A program made the translations under genes and the position numbers. From Enterobacter cloacae (GTDB lineage Bacteria > Pseudomonadota > Gammaproteobacteria > Enterobacterales > Enterobacteriaceae), in NCBI RefSeq assembly GCF_011078175.1, contig NZ_JAALCJ010000001.1:1-64000 (forward strand): DNA of 64,000 bases, given 5' to 3'. Positions 26,014-33,773 of this stretch are shown here, piece after piece (position 1 is the stretch's first letter; the number at the start of each line of letters is the position of its first letter). The notes under the pieces are model-generated. The model did not search any database. It was not told where the DNA came from and saw nothing but the letters and a program-made list of their open reading frames with translations.

Positions 26014-26252
26014 TACTCTTGTATCAACCACATGTCCGACTCTTCGAACATCTCCTCAAGCATGCGGTTGAGCTTTTCACGGTCGCTTTTGCTGGCGTCG
26101 CTGTTCAGGCCGTTCGCTTGCATTGGCTTGACCGTCACGCTGGCATCAGGAAAAATCCGGTGCACGCGTTTTGTCAGCTCGGCCAGGATGATTTCCCTTG
26201 CTCCCTCCAGCCCCTGTACGTTTCGCTTGTCATAAACCAGTTCCACAAACAT
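26013..26252 (-). CDS. DinI-family SOS protein
   Basis: 79 residues with the DinI pattern: a beta-alpha-beta start, an amphipathic helix EIILAELTKRVHRIFPDA, and the acidic C-terminal helix DREKLNRMLEEMFEESDMW. DinI proteins bind RecA filaments and modulate RecA coprotease activity in the SOS response. A nearly perfect LexA box lies 54-73 bases upstream. Divergence from E. coli DinI is large, and prophages often carry such paralogues, so no symbol is given. Confidence 0.82.
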   Translation of the reverse strand: MFVELVYDKRNVQGLEGAREIILAELTKRVHRIFPDASVTVKPMQANGLNSDASKSDREKLNRMLEEMFEESDMWLIQE

Positions 26253-26305
26253 GATTGTTTACCTTATGGATATTACGCATGTGATTCAGCCTGAACGTAA
26301 AATAC

Positions 26306-26325
26306 TACTGTATATGGGTACAGTC
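26306..26325. promoter_or_regulatory. LexA box upstream of the dinI-like gene
   Basis: TACTGTATATGGGTACAGTC contains CTG-N10-CAG with an AT-rich left half, as in the LexA consensus TACTGTATATATATACAGTA (about 16 of 20 match). It is 54-73 bases before the dinI-like start, so SOS induction is expected. Confidence 0.85.
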
Positions 26326-26339
26326 AAACGACGTTCAGG

Positions 26340-27602
26340 CTAAAGCATTGTCCAGAGTAATGCAGACAGCGTCGCCAGCCCCCCCAGAACAACCAGAAAC
26401 ACCGTCACGCCGCGAAGATCCGTCAGCGAGGGGCGGGTGTATATGAGGTATGCAGGGATAAGGAACAGGATCACCGCAATCAATGGTCCGCAGAACATCT
26501 CAATCAGGCTGAGCACGTCCGGATTGGTATAAACAATGCCATAGGTCAGCAGGAACAGCACCAGAGAGGCCAGCCGCTTGCCGGCGCTGGCCTTGTTGCC
26601 GGATACGCTGGCAGCCAGTTGACCAAACGTTTGTGCGACCGACAGGCCTACGCCGAGGAAGGATTTCGTCATACCGATGATCGCGATGAGCGGGGCTATG
26701 TGGTAAATCAGGCTGAAACTACCGTTTCCCTTCATCACGGACAGCACGTTCAGGTTTTCCGCCTTCGCCCGCACAAAGTTGTCATGCGGGATACCCAGCA
26801 CGCAGCTCAGCACGAAAAAGAGGATACTGGCGAAGATGGCGAAATAGGCGATACGGATCACAAACAGTGCCTTTTTCTCACCCTCCGCTTTCCTCTCCCG
26901 GTAGTAAGAGCTCAGCGGGGAGACCATAGGCGCACAGCAAAACGAGAAGGTAATAAGCGGCAGCGTCAGCCAGATATTCTTCAGCGTTACCGGAAGCGGC
27001 GTGGCGGTCATTTCAGCGGCCGTATCGGTCAGGTTAGACAGATGCCAGCCCGGGATAAGGGCTACGGCGATCAGCAGCACAGATGCCGCGAACGGCAGCG
27101 CAAGCGCGCTCATAATGGCCACAACTCTGTCCCGGCCCTTGCTCAGCACCACATACAGTGCGGCAACCACGATAAACGACAATGGTCCACGGCTGAGCGC
27201 GGTAATATGCAGATGCTCCACCAGTAAATTATCCAGCGCATTAATCAGCGCCACCCCATAAACCAGGGTTACCGGGAAGAAGGTCACACAATAGAACAGG
27301 GTGATGAGCTTTTCACCCCGTCCGCTGAAGAAGGAACCGAAGATGGGCAATGTGCCGTTTTCAGTCTTCTCCTCACGCATATACACACGACAGAGGAGTA
27401 AATGGGGGATCAGGGATAACGGCAGCCCCAGCAGGAGCATGACCAGGAAAATGACCGGGCCTCGGGTGCCGATTTCCACAGGAAGGAACAGCGTTCCCGC
27501 CCCGACGGCTGTACCATAGAGGCCCAGGGTCCAGATGTTATCCTTCCAGTGCCAGTCAGAGCGTGGCGTAATAGTAGCTGAGAGAGCTGTGGCTTTATTC
27601 AT
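26340..27602 (-). CDS. HAAAP-family amino-acid permease (serine/threonine type)
   Basis: 420 residues with 11 predicted membrane helices. The first helix, WTLGLYGTAVGAGTLFLPVEIG, carries the family's unwound substrate and ion segment (GAGTLFLP), and FCGPLIAVILFLIPAY is the last third. It resembles the hydroxy/aromatic amino-acid permeases SdaC, TdcC, YhaO and YhjV, which are proton or sodium symporters. The precise amino acid is not visible. It stands alone; a 640-base intergenic region separates it from the next operon. Confidence 0.82.
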   Translation of the reverse strand: MNKATALSATITPRSDWHWKDNIWTLGLYGTAVGAGTLFLPVEIGTRGPVIFLVMLLLGLPLSLIPHLLLCRVYMREEKTENGTLPIFGSFFSGRGEKLITLFYCVTFFPVTLVYGVALINALDNLLVEHLHITALSRGPLSFIVVAALYVVLSKGRDRVVAIMSALALPFAASVLLIAVALIPGWHLSNLTDTAAEMTATPLPVTLKNIWLTLPLITFSFCCAPMVSPLSSYYRERKAEGEKKALFVIRIAYFAIFASILFFVLSCVLGIPHDNFVRAKAENLNVLSVMKGNGSFSLIYHIAPLIAIIGMTKSFLGVGLSVAQTFGQLAASVSGNKASAGKRLASLVLFLLTYGIVYTNPDVLSLIEMFCGPLIAVILFLIPAYLIYTRPSLTDLRGVTVFLVVLGGLATLSALLWTML

Positions 27603-28241
27603 TATGTGTTACCGCGTGAGTAAAGGGCGACGACGTGTTTAGTTTTTTTCTGTTCGCTAAAGTCGACGCGCCATTACGTCGCGGGGGGAGGGGTTTGATT
27701 TCGCATACCGTAAACCTTATGTGTATGCCTGAGATAACTATCGTTATTCTTTGACGATGCATTAACAGGCGGTTAATTAAGAAAGGGATTTGTTAAATTA
27801 ATGAACAAATAACGCCTGACGTTCCCTGCCTGCACGTCTGTTAATTAAAAAGTAAATGCCCTGTTTTATTAAGTACCATAAGGAATCGTGATATTGAAGC
27901 GGGGATTTATTTATTATTTTATTCTCCGTAAAAAAGCCTTTTTCTTTCAGAAATAAAAAACAGAATGTAGACAATCCTGTAACTCGCTCGTAGCTATCGA
28001 ACCGTTTTGTAACACAACGCGCTCTTTCTGGTGGCGAAGAGACGCTGGGGGTTGTATGTCCGCCATTAAACGCCCCTTAAAAAAATCCTCTTCTATACTC
28101 AGTAACGTTTAGTGAAATATGCCGTCGCTCCTCACGCCGCGTATACCTTAATTACGATTGACGCACAGGCAGCAGGGGCATATATCCACGAAAACGCCTT
28201 AATGAGGGTCATTTTGCATTTTTTAGAGGGGGATTCCTGGT
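27603..28241. other. Divergent intergenic region, 639 bases
   Basis: AT-rich control region between the permease (minus) and the PQQ dehydrogenase unit (plus). It contains several A/T runs and TTAATTAA-like stretches (27770-27860) that would suit H-NS or promoter elements, but no specific operator, repeat or RNA gene could be identified. Confidence 0.4.
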
Positions 28242-28607
28242 ATGTTGCATTCTCAATCCTCGCGTGTCGGCAGCATTTTGCTGCTGTTGACCGCGGTTAC
28301 AGGCTTCGCGGTAGCGCTATATGCGTGGTGGACGCCGCTTACCGGCGTCACTGGTACCATTGGCGCAATGGGTGTGGTCATTGCCAGCGTGGTGCTGGCG
28401 ATACTGACCTTTATGTTACGTGCGGCATCGCGTCGCGGGGCGCGCATTTTCCTGATTATTGTTACCCTGGTGGTGCTGGCGGGGATTGGTTTTGCCGCCG
28501 CGCTGCTGCACCAGTACATCATAACGGCAGCCATGGTGGTCGGCCTGATTGGTCTGATCATGCTGAGCAGCCATTCCGCCCGTTACAACCATCCCGTCAG
28601 AAACTGA
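28242..28607 (+). CDS. Small membrane protein paired with PQQ dehydrogenase
   Basis: 121 residues with four predicted membrane helices (about 11-30, 38-58, 67-87, 92-108) and no recognised domain name. A strong ribosome site (GAGGGGG) precedes the ATG. It ends 10 bases before the dehydrogenase gene. Known membrane-bound glucose and quinate dehydrogenases have an N-terminal membrane domain of about 130-150 residues fused to the catalytic propeller; here that domain is missing from the enzyme, and this gene has the right size, topology and place to supply it. That role is inference. Confidence 0.65.
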   Translation: MLHSQSSRVGSILLLLTAVTGFAVALYAWWTPLTGVTGTIGAMGVVIASVVLAILTFMLRAASRRGARIFLIIVTLVVLAGIGFAAALLHQYIITAAMVVGLIGLIMLSSHSARYNHPVRN

Positions 28608-28617
28608 GGAGCCGCCC

Positions 28618-30714
28618 GTGCATAACGATAAGCATTATCCCTTCATAAAAGTCAGCATGACGGCGCTGGCGCTGCTGGTCGCCCCCTTCGCGCTACAGGC
28701 ACAGGATAAGGCCGCTGAAGCCTCTCAGGGAACCCAGGAATCGCTTAATATCGATGCGGCCGATCAGCAGGCGCCTGGAACCACAAAAACCACAGACGAT
28801 GCCTCAAGCGGCAATGGTAGCGAGCAGAAAGTGGCCTCGACGAGCCAGACAGCGACGTCGCTGGTGCCCGGCACCGCCACCTGGGACAGCTTCCACGGCC
28901 AGCTTAATGCGCAGAAATACAGCCCCTTGACCCAGATTACGGCGGATAACGTTGGTAAATTAACGAAAGTCTGGGAGTTTCATACTGGTGATGTCTCGGA
29001 TGGTAAAGGCGACACGCCGGCCACCGTCTGGTCTGCAACGCCCATTTTCGCCAACGATACGCTCTACATCGGCACGCCATTCGATCGCCTGATTGCGCTG
29101 GATCCGGGGACAGGTAAAGAGAAATGGCACTATGACACCAAATCGTCCCGCAAGGCGCTGACCCAGCCGGTGCTGAAAAACCGCGGCGTTTCCTACTGGC
29201 AGGCCAAAAATCCTGTGACGGGTGAGGCATGCCAGAAGATGGTCTATATGGGCACCGTTGACGGCAAGCTTTTTGCGATGGACGCCGATTCAGGCAAGCC
29301 GTGCAGCGACTTCGCGGACAATGGCGTGTTGGATCTGAACCAGTGGAACACCGTTAACGCTAAGTATCCGCTCTCTGTCCTGCAACCGCCAACCGTAGTT
29401 GGCAACCATCTGCTGATAGGCTGGGCCGGGAAAGACTGGGCCTATGCCGAAGCCCCTCCGGGTACCGTATTTTCAGTCAACGCCCGGACCGGTAAGCTTG
29501 AATGGACCTTTGAGGCGATCCCCGCAGAGATCCGCAAGCGTACCGGTACCGCCAACGTCTGGACGCACATGTCCGCCGATGAGGCCAATGGGCTGGTCTA
29601 TCTCCCGGTCTCATCGCCGTCTCCTAACTATTGGGGCGGCAACCGCGCCGACGCTATTCCGCTCGGCACTTCGACCACCGCGCTGGACATCAACACAGGT
29701 AAAGTGGTCTGGTCTCGCCAGTGGGTACACCACGACGTCTGGGATTACGACATCAACTCCGCCCCGACGCTGATGGACATCACCGTAGATGGCAAGCAGA
29801 TCCCGGCGCTGGTTCAGGCCACCAAGCAGGGCTTCCTGTTTGTGGTAAACCGTCTGACGGGAGAGGACGTATGGCCAATCGAAGAACGTCCGGTTCCGCA
29901 GGGTGATGGTTCGGTCCAGGGCGAAGTTCTCTCGCCCACGCAGCCATTCCCGACCAAACCCGCGCCGCTGCTCGACCAGTCGAAAAAACCGGCAATCTGG
30001 AAGCTGGCGGATATCGTCGGTGCAGGCCAGTGCTCCCGCCTGTGGGATAACCTGACCTATGAGGGTATGTATACTCCGCCAACCACCAAAGGCGAAGGCA
30101 CGCTCACCTATCCCGACAGCGCTGGCGGTGTGCAGTGGGGCGGAGTGGCGTTCGATCCGCAAAAACAGATCGCCATCGTCAACACCTCGCATATCGTTCA
30201 GTACGTGAAACTCTACAACCGTGAGGATTACGATAATGCGGACAAAGACTCTGGCAACGAAAGCGGCTTTGCGCCGCAAGAAGGCGCCCCGTACGGTATG
30301 CGTCTGCTGGTGGCGAGCAACTGGCTGGGCATGCCGTGCTGGCAACCGCCGTTTGGTGAAATCGTGGCGCTGGACATGCACACGGGTGATGTGAAATGGC
30401 GTCGCCCGGTTGGTGCTTCCCAGCAGTATGGCTTCTTTATGCCGGAAAGTTGGGGTTCTCCTACCATTGGAGGCCCGGCCGTAACGGCGGGTGGGGTGAT
30501 CTTCATTGGCGCCTCAATGGATGCCAAAGTACGTGCCTACTCGGTTGAGAGCGGTGAAGAGTTGTGGTCCGATCAGGTAGAAGCTCCGGCAGTAGCGAAC
30601 CCGTCCGTCTATGAATATAAAGGTCGACAGTATGTGGCCTTCGTAGCGGGTGGTAATACGATCCTGAAGGATCAGGTGGGCGACCAGGTAGTCGTCTACG
30701 CGCTGCCTGAATAA
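28618..30714 (+). CDS. PQQ-dependent dehydrogenase (glucose/quinate/shikimate type), periplasmic
   Basis: 698 residues with a GTG start. A Sec signal runs to about residue 29 (ALLVAPFALQAQ), then a low-complexity linker to about 80, then an eight-bladed propeller. PQQ tryptophan-docking motifs are repeated: ALDPGTGKEKW, SVNARTGKLEW, ALDINTGKVVW, ALDMHTGDVKW and AYSVESGEELW. It resembles the catalytic part of Gcd/QuiA, which oxidise sugars or cyclitols and pass electrons to ubiquinone. It lacks the usual N-terminal membrane helices. Substrate unknown; no PQQ synthesis genes occur in the window. Confidence 0.85.
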   Translation: MHNDKHYPFIKVSMTALALLVAPFALQAQDKAAEASQGTQESLNIDAADQQAPGTTKTTDDASSGNGSEQKVASTSQTATSLVPGTATWDSFHGQLNAQKYSPLTQITADNVGKLTKVWEFHTGDVSDGKGDTPATVWSATPIFANDTLYIGTPFDRLIALDPGTGKEKWHYDTKSSRKALTQPVLKNRGVSYWQAKNPVTGEACQKMVYMGTVDGKLFAMDADSGKPCSDFADNGVLDLNQWNTVNAKYPLSVLQPPTVVGNHLLIGWAGKDWAYAEAPPGTVFSVNARTGKLEWTFEAIPAEIRKRTGTANVWTHMSADEANGLVYLPVSSPSPNYWGGNRADAIPLGTSTTALDINTGKVVWSRQWVHHDVWDYDINSAPTLMDITVDGKQIPALVQATKQGFLFVVNRLTGEDVWPIEERPVPQGDGSVQGEVLSPTQPFPTKPAPLLDQSKKPAIWKLADIVGAGQCSRLWDNLTYEGMYTPPTTKGEGTLTYPDSAGGVQWGGVAFDPQKQIAIVNTSHIVQYVKLYNREDYDNADKDSGNESGFAPQEGAPYGMRLLVASNWLGMPCWQPPFGEIVALDMHTGDVKWRRPVGASQQYGFFMPESWGSPTIGGPAVTAGGVIFIGASMDAKVRAYSVESGEELWSDQVEAPAVANPSVYEYKGRQYVAFVAGGNTILKDQVGDQVVVYALPE

Positions 30715-30797
30715 TTCACCTCAAAGGGGAAAATGAGAGTGGGGTCTGCGGGCCCCACTTTATATTGCATCGACAGCACGTTGAGGGCGCGCCGTTT

Positions 30798-31388
30798 TTA
30801 TTTATCGGCCGATGCGCCGGAGTGCGCTGACATCTGCTCAGCGGATTTCAGATGCTGCTCCACGACCGGCGTATGTTCGTTGGCCAGAGCCTTGACGTCC
30901 GGATCGTCGATTTTACTGGCGTCGCTCTTAAGCTTCGACAGCACCTTCTCGTGGTCCTTCACGCCAGCATATTCCATATACATTTTGTCAAAAGCGTCAC
31001 CGCGCTGGTTTTCAAGCCTTGAGTTCAGGGCTTTATGCGCGGCATCTGGCTCGGTCGGCAGCTCTACGCCCTTTTTTTGGGCCACGGCCTGGACTTTGGT
31101 CAACGCGGCGCCATGATCGTCGACCATTTTCTGCGCGAATGTTTTCACTTCACTGCTTTGGGCTTTGTCCAGGGCGAGCCTGGCGGCAGCGACCTCGTTG
31201 ATATTGGCCTGCGCCATGTCCTTCAATGCTTTCTCGTCGCCGGAGCTGAGTCTGGCGTCCGGTTGAGCCTGGCCCGCAGTTTGAGCTTGTGCGGCGCTTG
31301 TCGTCTGGGCATGTACGCCAACGGTGCTGAACATTGCGGCAACTGCTGATACGGTTAGCAGCTTTTTCAGGGTTTTACTTGTGTGCAT
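30798..31388 (-). CDS. Periplasmic DUF4142 protein
   Basis: 196 residues from ATG 31388, which has an AGGAGA ribosome site; a longer frame lacks one. A signal peptide ends near VHAQ (residue 28). The helical body (SSGDEKALKDMAQANINEV then KTFAQKMVDDHGAALTKVQ ... EHEKVL region) is the ferritin-like four-helix bundle of DUF4142, found in stress-induced periplasmic proteins of unknown function. It converges on the PQQ dehydrogenase. Confidence 0.8.
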   Translation of the reverse strand: MHTSKTLKKLLTVSAVAAMFSTVGVHAQTTSAAQAQTAGQAQPDARLSSGDEKALKDMAQANINEVAAARLALDKAQSSEVKTFAQKMVDDHGAALTKVQAVAQKKGVELPTEPDAAHKALNSRLENQRGDAFDKMYMEYAGVKDHEKVLSKLKSDASKIDDPDVKALANEHTPVVEQHLKSAEQMSAHSGASADK

Positions 31389-31616
31389 ATTGTTCTCCTG
31401 ATGGTCATGGTACAGGTAAGTTTCGGTTGCTATATATGCAACCGGGAAAATAAATGACAATTGCACAGGTCAGTATAGTAGATGAACCTTCTGCACCCGC
31501 AGTTCGGGCCGGTGATGGCGGTTAGGGATGACGAATACTTCTACAATAGTGATAAGGATCATCTACATATTTGCTGCTAATGTTAAATAGTGAAATTCAT
31601 CAACAGGAGGAATGAT

Positions 31617-31895
31617 ATGAGAAAAGCACTATTAGGGAGTGTATTGGCTTTAACAGTAGCAAGCTTCGGCGCATCTGCGGCAGATATGATTTCCAAAGAT
31701 GAAGCGCACCACTTCAAACTTGAATACCTTGGTAATGTATCTGTTGGGGCTTCAGGTGGACAAATTTCTTCCCCTTCAGATCTTCATCAAAAACTCTCGA
31801 AACTGGCCGACGAGAAGGGCGGGAAATATTACGTCATTATCGCTGCCCGTGAGCATGGTCCTAATTTCCAGGCCGTAGCAGAAGTGTTCAAATAA
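31617..31895 (+). CDS. YdgH/BhsA/McbA-family periplasmic protein (DUF1471)
   Basis: 92 residues from ATG 31617, preceded by AGGAGG at the right distance. Signal peptide MRKALLGSVLALTVASFGAS-AA, then one DUF1471 domain (KLEYLGNVSVGASGGQISSP ... GKYYVIIAAREHG), the fold of small stress and biofilm proteins such as BhsA, YhcN and McbA. Specific role unknown. It ends in a good terminator. Confidence 0.82.
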   Translation: MRKALLGSVLALTVASFGASAADMISKDEAHHFKLEYLGNVSVGASGGQISSPSDLHQKLSKLADEKGGKYYVIIAAREHGPNFQAVAEVFK

Positions 31896-32202
31896 TCTTC
31901 TCAAATAAAACAGAACCCGCCCAAATGGCGGGTTTTTTGCTGAGAAAGAGCCAAAAAAAATGCCCCTGGTGCGGGGCGAGTTTGAGTCAAACCTTTTCTT
32001 ATCTTTATCTGTTTTGTGCTCTAAGGCTTTGGGACAATAACACCTTGTGCAAATATTGCAATCCAAATGCATATTTAAATGTGACGGCTGCACAGGTTAC
32101 ACAGATAGTCTACTCTTTACATACAGTTATGGTGAAAGGCAGTTAATCGTTAACTGTCGCCTGCTGGAGAATGGAAACAGTAAACGGTTGCAAGAGGTAA
32201 AC
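31896..32202. other. Intergenic region with terminator and leader of the next small gene
   Basis: 307 bases. The terminator of the DUF1471 gene is at 31914-31938. The rest is AT-rich and probably contains the promoter of the 57-residue gene; no recognised operator. Confidence 0.4.
31914..31938 (+). terminator. Terminator after the DUF1471 gene
   Basis: Stem AACCCGCC / GGCGGGTT with a 5-base loop followed by TTTT; a standard rho-independent terminator 19 bases after the stop. Confidence 0.85.
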
Positions 32203-32376
32203 ATGAACGTTGACGCACTGACGCAAAAGGCAGAAGAAGAAATTTCAGCGCTTATCACCAAAAAAATTTCAGAGTTACGTAAAAAAACAGGGCAGGAAGT
32301 GTCTGAAATTGAGTTTATCGCTCGTGAAGCCATGACAGGCCTCGAGGGGTATGAGGTAAAAATCAAGCTCATTTGA
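32203..32376 (+). CDS. Small conserved-looking hypothetical protein, 57 residues
   Basis: ATG 32203 is preceded by AAGAGG. The product (MNVDALTQKAEEEISALITK ... EIEFIAREAMTGLEGYEVKI) is charged, soluble and predicted mostly helical with an amphipathic first helix of about 28 residues. Regular codon use and a ribosome site support a real gene. I do not recognise the family. Confidence 0.55.
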   Translation: MNVDALTQKAEEEISALITKKISELRKKTGQEVSEIEFIAREAMTGLEGYEVKIKLI

Positions 32377-32488
32377 CCTGAAAAACGGTCGCTCCTGCGG
32401 TTTAGCACGTTTTCCTGACGCTGTATAAAGCACAGCGGCAAACGTCAGCTAAGACTATCCTTCGCGTGTCAGAATTGAAGCTAAAAAA

Positions 32489-32564
32489 GCCCGGTGACGC
32501 TGCGCTTACCGGGCCTGCAATGAACGCAATCCACAGGCCGGGCAGGGCGTAGCCGCCGCCCGGC
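32489..32564. repeat. REP/BIME pair
   Basis: Two facing palindromic units: GCCCGGT...ACCGGGC at 32489-32514 and GCCGGGC...GCCCGGC at 32537-32564, with the GACGCTGCGCTTA and GGGCGTAGCC cores typical of enterobacterial REP elements. Located between the small gene and ldhA, after both 3' ends. Confidence 0.8.
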
Positions 32565-32573
32565 TTAGCAGGT

Positions 32574-33563
32574 TTAGACTATCGCGTTAGGGCACGCTTC
32601 GCCCTTTTCAAGTTGACGTAAATTTCCCAGCGTGGTTTCCGAAATACTGATCAGCGCTTCGGCGGTCAGAAACGCCTGATGACCGGTAAACAACACGTTG
32701 TGGCAGGCCGACAGGCGACGGAACACGTCGTCCTGGATCACGTCGTTAGATTTATCCTCAAAGAACAGATCGCGTTCGTTCTCATACACATCCATACCTA
32801 ATGCGCCGATTTTTTGCGTTTTCAACGCTTCGATAGCCGCCTGAGAGTCGATCAGCCCGCCGCGGCTGGTATTGATGATCATCACGCCGTCTTTCATCTG
32901 GTCGAATGCCGACTGGTTGAGCAGATGATAGTTCTCCGGGGTCAGCGGACAGTGCAGGGAGATGACGTCAGACTGCGAGAAGAGCGTTTTCAGATCGACA
33001 TACTCCACGCCCAGCTCCAGCGCAGCGGGGCTTGGGTACGGATCAAACGCCATCAGGCGCATGCCAAATCCTTTCAGGATGCGAAGGGCAGCCACGCCAA
33101 TTTTGCCGGTACCGATCACGCCTGCGGTTTTACCATACATGGTAAAGCCGGTCAGCCCTTCCAGAGAGAAGTTAGCATCACGGGTTCGCTGATAGGCACG
33201 GTGAATACGACGGTTGAGCGACATCATCATCCCGACGGCATGTTCTGCCACGGCTTCCGGAGAATAGGCCGGGACGCGAACGACCTTCAGGCCCAGCTCT
33301 TTGGCGGCATCGAGATCGACGTTGTTAAAGCCCGCACAGCGCAGAGCAATGTATTTCACGCCCTGTTTTTTCAGCTCTTCCAGCACCGGTCGGCTACCGT
33401 CATCGTTAACAAAGATACACACGCCTTCGCAGCCGTGGGCTGTTTTAGCCGTCTTTTCAGTCAGCAGAAAGTCGAAAAATTCAAGATCGAAACCGTATGT
33501 CTCGTTAACATGTTGCAGATACTTTTTGTCGTACTGCTTTGTGCTATATACCGCGAGTTTCAT
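32574..33563 (-). CDS. ldhA: Fermentative D-lactate dehydrogenase
   Basis: 329 residues; reduces pyruvate to D-lactate with NADH during fermentation. The NAD-binding turn GTGKIG is at 151-156, and the catalytic Arg234, Glu263 and His295 lie in NTSRGG, DVYENE and TGHQAF. The ending EKGEACPNAIV and overall sequence closely match E. coli LdhA. Stand-alone gene, ending in the BIME, divergent from ydbH as in E. coli. Confidence 0.96.
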   Translation of the reverse strand: MKLAVYSTKQYDKKYLQHVNETYGFDLEFFDFLLTEKTAKTAHGCEGVCIFVNDDGSRPVLEELKKQGVKYIALRCAGFNNVDLDAAKELGLKVVRVPAYSPEAVAEHAVGMMMSLNRRIHRAYQRTRDANFSLEGLTGFTMYGKTAGVIGTGKIGVAALRILKGFGMRLMAFDPYPSPAALELGVEYVDLKTLFSQSDVISLHCPLTPENYHLLNQSAFDQMKDGVMIINTSRGGLIDSQAAIEALKTQKIGALGMDVYENERDLFFEDKSNDVIQDDVFRRLSACHNVLFTGHQAFLTAEALISISETTLGNLRQLEKGEACPNAIV

Positions 33564-33773
33564 AAGACTTTCTCCAGTGATTTTGGAACCACGTTAGCAT
33601 GTTTAAAATTATCTTACAATTTTTCAAAATTCATTGAAATCAATAAGTTCTATGAATTATTGTAGAGCATCTACTCTTAAAAATGGCATTACCTTCAACT
33701 GACTGGCTAAACATGCGACAATGAGCGGCAAGAACGGCTTATTTTTTTCGCAAAATCAGGATATTAACTGCCC

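Noticed and set aside
19495-26252. Complete prophage or integrative element
   Set aside because: No integrase, structural phage genes, conjugation genes or tRNA target; only cargo-like genes and repeat remnants are present.
32489-32564. CRISPR-like repeats (also 39581-39657)
   Set aside because: These are facing REP/BIME palindromes, not direct repeats with unique spacers; no cas genes in the window.
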